DNA of 21,721 nucleotides from JAEKLB01 sp050249235 (GTDB lineage: Bacteria; Actinomycetota; Acidimicrobiia; Acidimicrobiales; CADCSY01). The DNA lies in the NCBI GenBank assembly GCA_050249235.1, contig JBFWQW010000045.1, positions 1 through 21,721 of the forward strand, in the 5' to 3' direction. The notes under the pieces were generated by a model. It searched no databases. It was given only the letters and a program-made list of their open reading frames with translations, and was not told the DNA's origin. A program made the translations under genes and the position numbers. Below, in pieces: positions 13,855 to 21,546 of the stretch. The first letter of the stretch is position 1; the number at the start of each line of letters is the position of its first letter.

Positions 13855-15144
13855 TCACTCTCGGGTAGTCATCGGATTCACCGCCGACCCGCTGTAGCCC
13901 TGCCCGCCGGGCGGGCCGGATCCGCGGGCGCCGTCGATGGCGGCCCGCAGGCGGTGGCCCCGCTCCTCCCACGAGAAGGCGTCGGCGGAGGCCCGGTAGG
14001 CGTTCTCCTGCAGCCGGTCGAGGAGGTCCAGGTCGTCGATGGCGGCGACGACGCCGGCCGCCAGCGAGGCTTCGTCCGGGAAGCCGAGGTAGCCCTCCCC
14101 CGGCACCAGCGGGAGCCCCGAGACGGAGCCGTCGAGCACGGCGATCGGGAGGCGGTGGAAGACGTAGTCGAGCGACTTGAGCTTGAAGCCCCCGCCGTTC
14201 GGCTCGCTGACGATGCCCATGCGGCTCTCGGCCAGCGTGGCTTCGAGGTCGGGCACGAAGCCCACGAACCTCGTGGCCCGCAGCCTCGCGGCCCGCTCCC
14301 GCACGTAGGCCTCGGGTGCCTTGCCGATCACGAGCAGCTCGATCCCCGCGGCCGCGAAGGGAGCGTCGGCGGCGGCGACGAAGCGGTCGAGGTTGCTGCG
14401 CTTCACGTGCCACTCGAGATTGCCGACGATCACGACCCGCCTGGGCACCTCGGGGCCGATCGTGCGGTGCGGAACCCGGGAGCCCGAGTAGCCGGGCTCG
14501 ACCACCACCCGGGCGGCGTCGCCGTCCCGGGCGAAGAGCTCGTCGTCGGCCGGCGTGATCGAGGTCACCAGGTCCGACTCCCGCACCACTCGGCGCTCGA
14601 GCCGGGCGATCTTCGCCGCGTCGAGCCGCAGGGCCAGGCCGCGCGGCGAGAGCGGGGTGCTGGCCGCGATCTCGCGGCGCACGGTGGTCTCGTGGTTCTG
14701 GCTGACGTGCACCAGGGCGGTCGGCGCCCCGGTGTCGGCCCGCCAGCGGTGGACCAGGTCGTGGGCCCACCCCATCTGGAGGTGCTCGACGATCACCGCG
14801 TCCCAGCGCCCGCCGGCGAGGGCGCCCTCGAGGGCGGCCCGGAAGGCGGGCAGGGCGTAGGAGTGGGCGATGTTCGGCAGGGGGCTAAGGAGGCTGGCCG
14901 CCTGGCTGCGGCGCCGCCCCCCGACGCGGGTCCAGCGGACGGCCGGCGCCGGCATGCCGGCGGTCGGCGGGCGGCCGGGGTCGAGGCCGATCCCGACCAC
15001 CTCGGCCCCGGTGGCGGCGAGGCTCTCCGACAGCCCGGCCGAGTAGGAGGTCATGCCCCCGTCGATCGGGTGGGGGCAGACCCCTGCCAGCCAGAGGTAG
15101 CGGGGGCGGGCCCGACCCGCCGCCGGGTCGCCGAGGCTCGCCAT
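13855..15144 (-). CDS. Family 4 glycosyltransferase
   Basis: A 429-residue GT-B glycosyltransferase. The N-terminal half begins 'YLWLAGVCPHPIDGGMTSYSAGLSESL' characters at about residues 16-42, with the glycine-rich acceptor-side loop after a Pro. 'VIVEHLQMGWAHDL' lies near 118-131. The donor half begins 'RRVVIVGNLEWHVKRSNLDRF' at about 235, with 'LVIGKAPEAYVRERA' and 'RFVGFVPDLEATLAESRMGIVSEPNGGGFKLKSLDY' characters further on. The 'EPNGGGFKLKSLDY' segment is the counterpart of the E-x7-E donor site. ATG 15144 is the most upstream plausible start and has little ribosome-binding sequence. It lies 51 bases after the GH26-like gene and may be cotranscribed with it. Specificity cannot be read from sequence. 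Confidence 0.85.
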   Translation of the reverse strand: MASLGDPAAGRARPRYLWLAGVCPHPIDGGMTSYSAGLSESLAATGAEVVGIGLDPGRPPTAGMPAPAVRWTRVGGRRRSQAASLLSPLPNIAHSYALPAFRAALEGALAGGRWDAVIVEHLQMGWAHDLVHRWRADTGAPTALVHVSQNHETTVRREIAASTPLSPRGLALRLDAAKIARLERRVVRESDLVTSITPADDELFARDGDAARVVVEPGYSGSRVPHRTIGPEVPRRVVIVGNLEWHVKRSNLDRFVAAADAPFAAAGIELLVIGKAPEAYVRERAARLRATRFVGFVPDLEATLAESRMGIVSEPNGGGFKLKSLDYVFHRLPIAVLDGSVSGLPLVPGEGYLGFPDEASLAAGVVAAIDDLDLLDRLQENAYRASADAFSWEERGHRLRAAIDGARGSGPPGGQGYSGSAVNPMTTRE

Positions 15145-15195
15145 CCGGCGGATGCTACCGATCGGCCCTCGACGACCCGTTCCCGGGCCCCGTCC

Positions 15196-17727
15196 TCACA
15201 CTGCCGCCATGGAGAACCGGTCGACGACGGTGGTGAAGGACGGGGCGGCGGTGGCCGAGCCGGCGGTGGCGCCGTACACGCCGACCTTGGTGATGGCGTG
15301 CGGGGCCTTGAAGGAGTGGAACTGGTTCCACGTCGAGCCGTCGGTCGACCACCAGCCGGTCAGCTGGTCGCCAGCCTTCCGGACCCTGATGGAGAAGGGC
15401 CCGGACACCGGGACCTCCGCCGTCGAGCGCCAGTCGAAGCCGCCACCGACCACGGAGGCGGTGTTGATGTGGTTCGACCAGCCGTTGTTGAAGAGGAGGA
15501 ACCGACTGAAGTTGCCGGCGTCGTCCATGACGACGAGCCCCTCGGACTGGACCGCCTTGCCGGGCACCGAGGTGAACCTGGCCTCGAGCTGGAAGTCGCC
15601 GCTGGGGGCGGCCTTGGCCAGCACGGGGGCGTCGGCGGTGCCGACCCAGAGGTCGTGCGGAGCCCCGCCCGGGATCTCGAGCCGGGCCGCGCCGTCGGCG
15701 ACCGACACCTTGACGTCGCCCTTGGCGTTCAGGACCGTCCAGCCCGAGCCGAGCGAGGTGCCGTCGAAGTCGTCGACGCCCGTCGGGGAGCCGGACCCCG
15801 TGCCCGACCCGGTGGGCGCCACGATGGCGCCCGTCGAGGGCTTCGTCGGGGTGGTCGTGGGGTTGGTGACCGTGGTGGCGAAGCCCCGCACGACGAACTG
15901 GTCGATGACGCTGACGTAGCCCGGCACCGACCCGTCGACACCCGAGGTCCCGACGTAGGGGCCGATCCGCTCGGCGTTCATCGGCAGCGTCAGGCTCACC
16001 CACTGGGTCCAGGTCTCACCGTCCGACGAGTAGAAGGCCACGAAGGTGTCGCCGGTGCGGCGGACCCGCAGCGAGTAGGCGCCGTCGAGCGTGATCGGCG
16101 TCCACGTGTACTGGACCTCCTTGCCGTCCACCACGGACGCGGCGTGCAGCAGGTTCCTCGAGCCGTTGTTGACCACGATGAACCGGATGAAGCCGCTCGA
16201 GCCCTCGGCGACGATGCCCTGGTACTGCACGAACCGCTTGGTGGTGCTGAGGAACCGGGCTTCGACGTCGAAGTCGGCGTTGGCCATGGGCTGGAGCAGC
16301 CGGGGGGCGTCGGCGGTGCCCGTCCACAGGTCGTGGCGCGGGCCGGGCGGCACCGTCACGGTGGCCGAGCCGCCGCCGAGGGCGACGGTGACGTCGTTGC
16401 GGGGGTTGACGAACGTCCAGCGGGGGTCGAGCGTGCCGGTCTCGAAGGTGTCGGAGAAGACGCCGGCCGGGTTGGTCATCACCGTCGTCGTGCCCGGGCC
16501 GGACGGCGTGGTGCCGCCGGTGGTGCCACCGGAGCCGGTCGGGCCGGTCCCGCCCGAGGCGGGCGGATCGGCCGGGGCGGCCGGAGCCGGCGCGGGGACC
16601 GAGCTGCCGGAGATGTTGCGCGACACCGGGTTCGGGGGAACCGGGCCCGAGCCACCGGCCAGCTGCTTGTACAGCGCCCACGACTTGGGGAAGCTCGTCA
16701 TCCGGTGCGGCCCGTCGTGGGGCGGGTCCGACCAGAAGTAGCCGTGGTAGCCGAGCGAGCCGCCACCGCTGCCGGGCAGGGCGTTCATCCAGTCGGCCAT
16801 CGACTGGATGAAGTTGGGGTTGTCGCCGCCGGCTGCCTGGGGCGCCTCCGTGCCGCCGCCGGCCAGGCCCCACTCGGGGTACGAGAGCTTCTTGCCGTGC
16901 TTGACCGCGAACTCCTTCTGGACCTCGAGGCCCGGGAGGAAGTAGCTGCGCCACACGGCGGCGGGGTCGTTCCACGTCCGGGTCGAGCCGTTCCAGACGC
17001 CGGTCGGGCCCTTGTCGTAGACGGAGAGGCCGATGAAGTCGACGACGTCGTCGCCCGGGTAGGCGCCCACGGTGCCGCTGTCCCACGACGACCGCTGCGG
17101 GCCGGTGTGCATCGGCGCCCAGTCGAACCGGAAGGCGTTCGACTCGCTGCGGAAGACCTGGGCCACGTGGCGGAAGGCGGCGACGTAGCGGCTCTCGTTG
17201 CCGACGGCCGACCACGGGAACCAGGCGCCGTTCATCTCCCAGCCGAGGCGGAGGATGGCGTCGCCGTAGCCGGCCGCGATCATCAGCCGGGCCGAGGTGC
17301 GGTACTCGCCGTCCCAGCGGCCGCTGCTGACCTCGTCGAGGAGCCCGGCGATCTTGGCCCGGCCCCCGGCGGTGTCGGCCGTGACGTAGTCGTTCGTGAA
17401 GGCCAGCGGCACGGACAGCACCAGGTCTGCCGTGGACGACCGGGTCTGGAGCTTGCCGGCGTCGGTGACCTCGCCCCACGTGGAGCTGCTCAGGGCGCCC
17501 GGGCGCCAGTCGCCGAACTGGACCACGACGTTGACGGGTCGCCCGAGCTCACCCTCGATGAACCCCAGCTCCCGCCCCGCGAACTCCGGGTAGAAGCCGG
17601 CCTTGTCACGGAAGGCGCTCGAACCCTCGTCGCCCTGGACCGCCGATGCCACGATGGGCACGGCGGCGGCGAGGAGACCGGTGACGAGGAGCGCCCGGAG
17701 ACGCCGACGGAAGATCTGAGCTCTCAT
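15196..17727 (-). CDS. Secreted GH26-like glycoside hydrolase with two concanavalin-like domains
   Basis: An 843-residue secreted enzyme. Residues 1-29 form a signal peptide: basic MRAQIFRRRLR, a hydrophobic core, and ASA before the cleavage site. Residues about 38-355 resemble GH26 (beta-mannanase-type) barrels. 'LRLGWEMNG' (159-167) gives Glu164 as acid/base, and 'YPEWG' (283-287) gives Glu285 as nucleophile. Pro/Gly/Ser/Thr linkers (372-420, 617-650) separate two related concanavalin-like domains (about 425-615 and 652-841). These share 'HDLW-x-GTADAP' and a 'DG-[ES]TW' strand, so they look duplicated. The start is ATG 17727, with AAGGA upstream and the signal peptide immediately after; in-frame codons further upstream lie in the promoter region. 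Activity on the locus's own polymer is inferred from context. Other retaining beta-glycanases of the same clan are possible. Confidence 0.87.
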   Translation of the reverse strand: MRAQIFRRRLRALLVTGLLAAAVPIVASAVQGDEGSSAFRDKAGFYPEFAGRELGFIEGELGRPVNVVVQFGDWRPGALSSSTWGEVTDAGKLQTRSSTADLVLSVPLAFTNDYVTADTAGGRAKIAGLLDEVSSGRWDGEYRTSARLMIAAGYGDAILRLGWEMNGAWFPWSAVGNESRYVAAFRHVAQVFRSESNAFRFDWAPMHTGPQRSSWDSGTVGAYPGDDVVDFIGLSVYDKGPTGVWNGSTRTWNDPAAVWRSYFLPGLEVQKEFAVKHGKKLSYPEWGLAGGGTEAPQAAGGDNPNFIQSMADWMNALPGSGGGSLGYHGYFWSDPPHDGPHRMTSFPKSWALYKQLAGGSGPVPPNPVSRNISGSSVPAPAPAAPADPPASGGTGPTGSGGTTGGTTPSGPGTTTVMTNPAGVFSDTFETGTLDPRWTFVNPRNDVTVALGGGSATVTVPPGPRHDLWTGTADAPRLLQPMANADFDVEARFLSTTKRFVQYQGIVAEGSSGFIRFIVVNNGSRNLLHAASVVDGKEVQYTWTPITLDGAYSLRVRRTGDTFVAFYSSDGETWTQWVSLTLPMNAERIGPYVGTSGVDGSVPGYVSVIDQFVVRGFATTVTNPTTTPTKPSTGAIVAPTGSGTGSGSPTGVDDFDGTSLGSGWTVLNAKGDVKVSVADGAARLEIPGGAPHDLWVGTADAPVLAKAAPSGDFQLEARFTSVPGKAVQSEGLVVMDDAGNFSRFLLFNNGWSNHINTASVVGGGFDWRSTAEVPVSGPFSIRVRKAGDQLTGWWSTDGSTWNQFHSFKAPHAITKVGVYGATAGSATAAPSFTTVVDRFSMAAV

Positions 17728-17792
17728 GGTCCGGTTCCTTTGCGGTTCGTTGAGACGTCCGCGGCTGGGCGGCATCAGGTCCAGGGACGATG

Positions 17793-17820
17793 CATCGGCG
17801 GGGTGCGAGGGAGCCTTGAG
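17793..17820 (-). promoter_or_regulatory. Candidate sigma-28 (FliA/WhiG)-type promoter of the GH26-like gene
   Basis: On the minus strand, CTCAAG (17820-17815), a 15-base spacer, then GCCGATG (17799-17793). GCCGAT is the core of the FliA/WhiG -10 element, and TCAAG resembles the TAAAG -35 element at close to canonical spacing. From memory, motile actinobacteria use a CTCA-N15-17-GCCGAA-like FliA site. The box ends 65 bases before the ATG. Confidence 0.55.
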
Positions 17821-17826
17821 CCGATT

Positions 17827-17857
17827 TGTCGCATATTCGTCCGTATCGCGCGCGACA
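17827..17857. promoter_or_regulatory. Inverted repeat just upstream of the candidate promoter
   Basis: TGTCGC (17827-17832) and GCGACA (17852-17857) form arms separated by 19 bases, ending 7 bases from the -35-like box. Position and symmetry suggest an activator site or operator. No regulator can be named. Confidence 0.3.
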
Positions 17858-17888
17858 GTCGACACCCGTTCGTCATGAAGTCGCAGCA

Positions 17889-17903
17889 TTGTGGCCGACA
17901 CAA
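17889..17903. promoter_or_regulatory. TTGTG-N5-CACAA palindrome
   Basis: A 15-base palindrome, TTGTGGCCGACACAA, about 70 bases upstream of the -35-like box of the GH26-like gene. The arms are perfect, and the centre GCCGA is not symmetric. It has the size and form of a dimeric regulator site. Spacing is shorter than the TGTGA-N6-TCACA CRP site. Confidence 0.35.
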
Positions 17904-18001
17904 CGGAATCCGGCAAACGACCCAAATCGACAGCAACTCGCCGGATCGGCCTCTCGTTCAGCGCGCGGCGCGTCGCCCCTGGTGAGCGACTCGCGGCCGG
18001 A

Positions 18002-19282
18002 TCAGGGCACGACCTCGTCGAGCAGGTCGTGCTCGACGAGGAGGTCGGCGGCCCGCCGGATCGCCGCGAACGGCACCCCGGCCCGCTCGGCCACGTCGAG
18101 CAGCGAGTGCCCGCCGTCGGCCAGGTTGAGCACCCACAGGAGGTGGAGCTCGAGCCCGTCGTCGTGCTCGCCGCCGATCGACCGGTAGAGCCCCCGTCGG
18201 CCGAGCTGGGGCTCGCCCTTCGGGTTCCGGCTCCGGTAGGCGACGTTGCCGTCCAGGGCGAGCAGCACCTCCAGCACGGCGTCGAACGAGTCGGCCAGCG
18301 ACTCGGTGGTCACGAAGTCGAGGTCGTCGCCGGAGGTGTGGTACTCGGGATAGGAGCCGAACAGCGTGCGGGAGAACCGGCCCACCGGCAGGTCGAAGCC
18401 CGGGGAGCAGTACTGGCGCTCGTCGTAGCCGTAGGGGCTGAAGTCGACGACCGAGTGGGGCCGGCCGGAGGTGGCGAGCACGTGGGCCACGGTCCGGTCG
18501 ACGACCGCGTCGCCCCGGCGGCTGCGCTTGTAGGTGATGGCGCCCCGATCGCCCACGCCGGTGAGGACCAGGCCGTGGTCCACGCGGCCGACCGCGTCCT
18601 CGTTGACCGCCAGCCAGGAGATCGAGCCGATGGTGCCGGGAACGAAGAGGATCCGCACGGTGTGGCGCAGCTCGAGCCGGGCCAGGTGACGGCCCAGGAA
18701 GACGGCGAGGGCGATGCCGGAGAGGTTGTCGTTGCAGAGCGACGGGTGGCAGATGTGGGTGCTGAGGAGGATCTCGCGGTCGGTCGAACCCGGGATCACC
18801 GCCTCGCCGTACACGAGGTGCCCGTCCTCGAGCGAGGACTCGATCCCGACGTCGAAGGGGCCGTCGCCCAGGGCGTCGCGCGCCACCTGGCTCAGGCAGA
18901 ACCCCCACCCCTCGGCGTAGTAGGAGGTGCGCCAGGGCACGAGGGTCGGGCGGTCGGGCAGCGAGTGGAGGTGGGGTTCGAGCTCCTCGCGTGTGAACGT
19001 GCCGCGGACCGGCGTGCTGTAGCCGACCACGTGGAGGTTGCTCTCGCGGAAGTCGACGAGGCGGCGACCGTCGGGACCGGCGATCCACGCGTCGTCGATC
19101 GACCACTCCTTCGGCACCGTCCAGTCGAGGACCTGCCCGCCGGTCGCCAGCTCGGTGACGGCGAGGGGCAGGAGGCGGTCGATCCGGGCCAGCGTCTCCC
19201 GGGTGCCGGGGCCCGTGATGGAGCGGCAGAGCGGGTACAGGTCGGCGACGAGGTCGTGCATCTGCCGACCGATGTCGCTCAT
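18002..19282 (-). CDS. Aminopeptidase-like DUF4910/DUF2172 protein with C-terminal winged helix
   Basis: A 426-residue protein of a family often annotated as a polysaccharide-biosynthesis aminopeptidase-like protein. The start 'LYPLCRSITGPGTRETL' (15-31) is characteristic. The middle has a zinc-exopeptidase-like core: 'ILLSTHICHPSLCNDNLSG' (171-189) supplies His176/His179 and Asp185, and 'YHTSGDD' (314-320) a further His/Asp pair. An inserted segment (about 58-165) matches DUF2172. The last 70 residues form a predicted winged helix ('LLDVAERAGVPFAAIRRAADLL'). No signal peptide is present, so it is cytoplasmic. It is encoded 14 bases after the acyl carrier protein and follows an FkbH homologue. 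It may hydrolyse or transfer an ACP- or sugar-linked acyl or amide group; that is inference, and no reaction is established to my knowledge. Confidence 0.82.
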   Translation of the reverse strand: MSDIGRQMHDLVADLYPLCRSITGPGTRETLARIDRLLPLAVTELATGGQVLDWTVPKEWSIDDAWIAGPDGRRLVDFRESNLHVVGYSTPVRGTFTREELEPHLHSLPDRPTLVPWRTSYYAEGWGFCLSQVARDALGDGPFDVGIESSLEDGHLVYGEAVIPGSTDREILLSTHICHPSLCNDNLSGIALAVFLGRHLARLELRHTVRILFVPGTIGSISWLAVNEDAVGRVDHGLVLTGVGDRGAITYKRSRRGDAVVDRTVAHVLATSGRPHSVVDFSPYGYDERQYCSPGFDLPVGRFSRTLFGSYPEYHTSGDDLDFVTTESLADSFDAVLEVLLALDGNVAYRSRNPKGEPQLGRRGLYRSIGGEHDDGLELHLLWVLNLADGGHSLLDVAERAGVPFAAIRRAADLLVEHDLLDEVVP

Positions 19283-19296
19283 GGCGGGCCGGTCGC

Positions 19297-19533
19297 TCAG
19301 GCCTTCTGCTCGAGGAAGGCCCGGAGGTCGCCCACGTTCTTGAACGACGCGAACTCGTCGTCACGGAAGCGCAGGCCGAACTCCTGCTCGAGCGCGAAGA
19401 GCAGGTTGATGTTGGCCAGCGAGTCCCACTCGGGGATGTCCGCCGCCGAGGTGGCGTCGGCGACCTCCAGGTCGTCGTCGCCGAAGACGGCCCGGAACAC
19501 GCCGACGAGCCGCGCTTCGATCGTTGCCGCCAC
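19297..19533 (-). CDS. Free-standing acyl carrier protein
   Basis: A 78-residue acidic protein of typical ACP size. 'EWDSLANINLLFALEQEFGLRF' characters across 35-56 include the phosphopantetheine attachment motif Asp37-Ser38-Leu39 at the start of helix 2. The protein would carry an acyl group as a thioester on a 4'-phosphopantetheine arm. Start is GTG 19533, with GGGAGA close upstream. It lies 11 bases after the FkbH-type gene and 14 before the aminopeptidase-like gene, so the three are an operon. In known FkbH systems the partner ACP accepts a glyceryl unit from 1,3-bisphosphoglycerate. The same chemistry here is a reasonable inference, but the ACP could carry another acyl group. Confidence 0.92.
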   Translation of the reverse strand: MAATIEARLVGVFRAVFGDDDLEVADATSAADIPEWDSLANINLLFALEQEFGLRFRDDEFASFKNVGDLRAFLEQKA

Positions 19534-19544
19534 GGGTCTCCCGG

Positions 19545-21473
19545 TCAGGTTCGAACGGTGATCGGACCCGATGGGACGGGTCCGGAGGAAGCGAGATCGT
19601 AGCCCCAGACCGTCCCGCCGCCGGGCAGCTCCTCGAGGCGGACGAAGCCGTGGTCGCCGTAGACCTCCCGGACCATGTCGTTCTTCGCGGTCGGCACGTG
19701 CACGCCCCGGAGCGCGGTGTGGCCGGCGGCGGCGGCCAGGCCGCTCAGGTGGTGCAGCATGGTCGCCTCCACCGTGCGGCCGATGACGCGGCAGCTCATC
19801 AGCCAGGTGACGATCTCCAGCCCGCCCTCGGCCGGGCGGGCGACGAGCAGGCTGACGAGGCCGTGGTCGGCGAAGCGGTCGCGCAGCCGGAGCGTGAAGT
19901 GGATGCAGTCCGGGTCGTCCATGAACGACCGCAGCTCGTCCCGGGTGTGACGGACGGTCGTCAGGTTGAACTGGTTGGTCTTGCCCACCAGCTGGTGGAT
20001 CCGGTCGAGGTCGACCTCGTCGAAGGGCCGGATCGTCGCCACCTGCTCGAGGCTGGCGACGAACTCCTCCAGCGTCGAGGCCGACGCGCTCTCGGCCGCG
20101 GCCAGTGCCCGGGCCCGGTACTGCGCGGTGCGCTCGGCGTCCTCGGCCGTGAACGACGTCGTCTCGAAGTGCAGGTACTGCGACAGGGCCCGGGCGTAGA
20201 GGGCCGGGTCATCCGGCAGGGCGACGACGTCGACCTCGGGCAGGAGCTGTCGGATGGCGTCCCGCTCGACCGGGTTGTCGTCCACGAACACGAAGGCATC
20301 GAGCCCGAGCGAGAGCGTGGCCGCGATGGCCCTGATCTGATCGGCCTTCGGCTCCCACGAGGCCACGAAGGCGGCGAAGTCGTCGAGGGCGAGGCGCATC
20401 TCGGGATGGCGCTCGAAGGGCTCGCGGGCGTCGTCCGGGTTGTTCTTCGACACCACCGCGAGGATCACGCCCCGACGGCGGAGGTCGAGGAGGTGCTCCT
20501 GGAACCCGACGAACGCCTCGCCGTCGCCGCTGCCCCCGAGCTTGATCCCGGCCAGGCCGTCCTCGCCGATGACGCCGCCCCAGAGCGTGTTGTCGAGATC
20601 GAGCACGAGGCACTTCCGGCTCAGGCCCAGCTCGGCGCCCACCACCGCGGCGGTGTGCCGGGCCAGCGCCGGCAGCGCCTCCAGGCTCACGGCCTGCTTG
20701 CTGCGCACCCAGAACCGGGGGTCGAACCACCGCTCCTTGCCGAGGAGCGAGGCGACCCGGTCGCAGTCGACGACCGCCACCCGGCCGGCCGCCTCCTCCC
20801 CCAGGCGGAGGTTGACCCGCCGGGCCATCGTCTCCCGCGAGCCCGGGAGCTTGGCGGCGAGGTGCCCGAAGGGCGCCAGCTCGTCGATCGCGAACAGGTG
20901 CTGGACCACCCGGCAGGAGAGCCGCTCCTGGAGCATGGCCCAGAGCGCCGTCCAGCGGGCCACCTCCGCCTCCACCTCGGCGTCGGGATCGTCGGCCAGG
21001 AGCGGGAGGCCGAGGGCGCCGTCGTGGACGGCGAGCAGGACGGTGTCGGGCGCGAAGCGGTAGAGCCCGCTGTCGGGATCGAGGACTTCCTGGCGGTACT
21101 GGGCGTAGTCGGCCTCGTAGAGCTCGACGGCGACTCCGAGGCGACCGAGCACGAGCGGGAGCAGGTCGGTGAGCTGGGCCGTGGTCGAGCTCCCGAGCAC
21201 GGCCAGGCGGATGGAGCGGCGGGGCGGCGGGGCGGCGGCGGCGCAGCGCCGCAGGACGGCCGCGGCCGCCGACCACGACGTGAAGTCGTCGCCGCCGTCG
21301 ACGGCGGCCACCGCCGCCCGCCAGGCCCCGGCCGCCTCGCCGGCCCGCTCGTGGGCCCGGGCCAGCCGGGCGCAGGTGGCGGCGGTCGGCACCTCCGGCC
21401 CCTCGGGCTCGGCAGTGGGCTCGGCAGTGGGCTCGGCAGCGGGCTCGGCAGCGCCGGATCGCTGGGTCGTCAT
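19545..21473 (-). CDS. FkbH-type HAD-family protein (HAD-IIIC) with SGNH-like and GNAT-like parts
   Basis: A 642-residue multidomain protein. Residues 1-32 are an Ala/Glu/Pro repeat, probably disordered. Residues about 85-280 ('IRLAVLGSSTTAQLTDLLP') resemble the SGNH-like N-terminal region of FkbH/BF1531 proteins. The HAD domain (about 285-440) has 'LVLDLDNTLWGGVIGEDG' (289-306; Asp292, Asp294, Thr296), 'SKNN' with Lys343, 'WEPK' (373-376) and 'FVDDNPVER' (396-404), all conserved in FkbH. The C-terminal part (about 450-625) looks like a GNAT-type acyltransferase. FkbH proteins dephosphorylate 1,3-bisphosphoglycerate and load a glyceryl group on an ACP; the ACP gene follows by 11 bases. ATG 21473 has AGGAG about 8-9 bases upstream. 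In a polysaccharide locus the three-carbon unit would decorate a sugar; that is inference. Confidence 0.9.
   Translation of the reverse strand: MTTQRSGAAEPAAEPTAEPTAEPEGPEVPTAATCARLARAHERAGEAAGAWRAAVAAVDGGDDFTSWSAAAAVLRRCAAAAPPPRRSIRLAVLGSSTTAQLTDLLPLVLGRLGVAVELYEADYAQYRQEVLDPDSGLYRFAPDTVLLAVHDGALGLPLLADDPDAEVEAEVARWTALWAMLQERLSCRVVQHLFAIDELAPFGHLAAKLPGSRETMARRVNLRLGEEAAGRVAVVDCDRVASLLGKERWFDPRFWVRSKQAVSLEALPALARHTAAVVGAELGLSRKCLVLDLDNTLWGGVIGEDGLAGIKLGGSGDGEAFVGFQEHLLDLRRRGVILAVVSKNNPDDAREPFERHPEMRLALDDFAAFVASWEPKADQIRAIAATLSLGLDAFVFVDDNPVERDAIRQLLPEVDVVALPDDPALYARALSQYLHFETTSFTAEDAERTAQYRARALAAAESASASTLEEFVASLEQVATIRPFDEVDLDRIHQLVGKTNQFNLTTVRHTRDELRSFMDDPDCIHFTLRLRDRFADHGLVSLLVARPAEGGLEIVTWLMSCRVIGRTVEATMLHHLSGLAAAAGHTALRGVHVPTAKNDMVREVYGDHGFVRLEELPGGGTVWGYDLASSGPVPSGPITVRT
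21405..21452 (-). repeat. Four tandem 12-base units in the N-terminal coding region of the FkbH-type gene
   Basis: On the plus strand GGGCTCGGCAGT occurs at 21405-21416 and 21417-21428, then GGGCTCGGCAGC at 21429-21440 and 21441-21452. The translated product is an Ala-Glu-Pro-Thr/Ala tetrapeptide repeat just after the start codon. Confidence 0.9.
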
Positions 21474-21546
21474 CGGCGGGGGCTCCTTCCGCGGGGCCGG
21501 GGCCGGCCGGCCGGCCCGGTCGTGGCGCTGGTCGTCACCCGGGCGA

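Larger units (their letters stand above)
17728..18001 (-). promoter_or_regulatory. Leader and regulatory region of the GH26-like gene
   Basis: This 274-base gap precedes the GH26-like gene and is visibly less GC-rich than its surroundings. It holds, in transcription order, a weak GTCGC/GCGAC hairpin (17972-17990) that could end the upstream transcript, a TTGTG/CACAA palindrome, a TGTCGC/GCGACA inverted repeat, a sigma-28-like promoter and a leader of about 58-65 bases. No small gene is convincing. Confidence 0.55.

Noticed and set aside
15145..15195. GCCGATCGG upstream of the GT4 at 13855-15144 as a third sigma-28-like promoter
   Set aside because: No TCAAG-like -35 box is found 15-17 bases upstream, and the gap is only 51 bases between genes in the same direction.
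17728..17925. N-terminal extension of the GH26-like gene to an upstream ATG
   Set aside because: The extension is not protein-like, would bury the signal peptide at residue 67, and overlaps the candidate promoter; ATG 17727 has its own AAGGA.
12775..17985. An uninterrupted plus-strand reading frame of more than 1700 codons
   Set aside because: It lies opposite three well-supported minus-strand genes, is rich in Val-Gly-Asp-Glu-Arg in the manner of antisense frames at very high GC, and has no recognisable domain.
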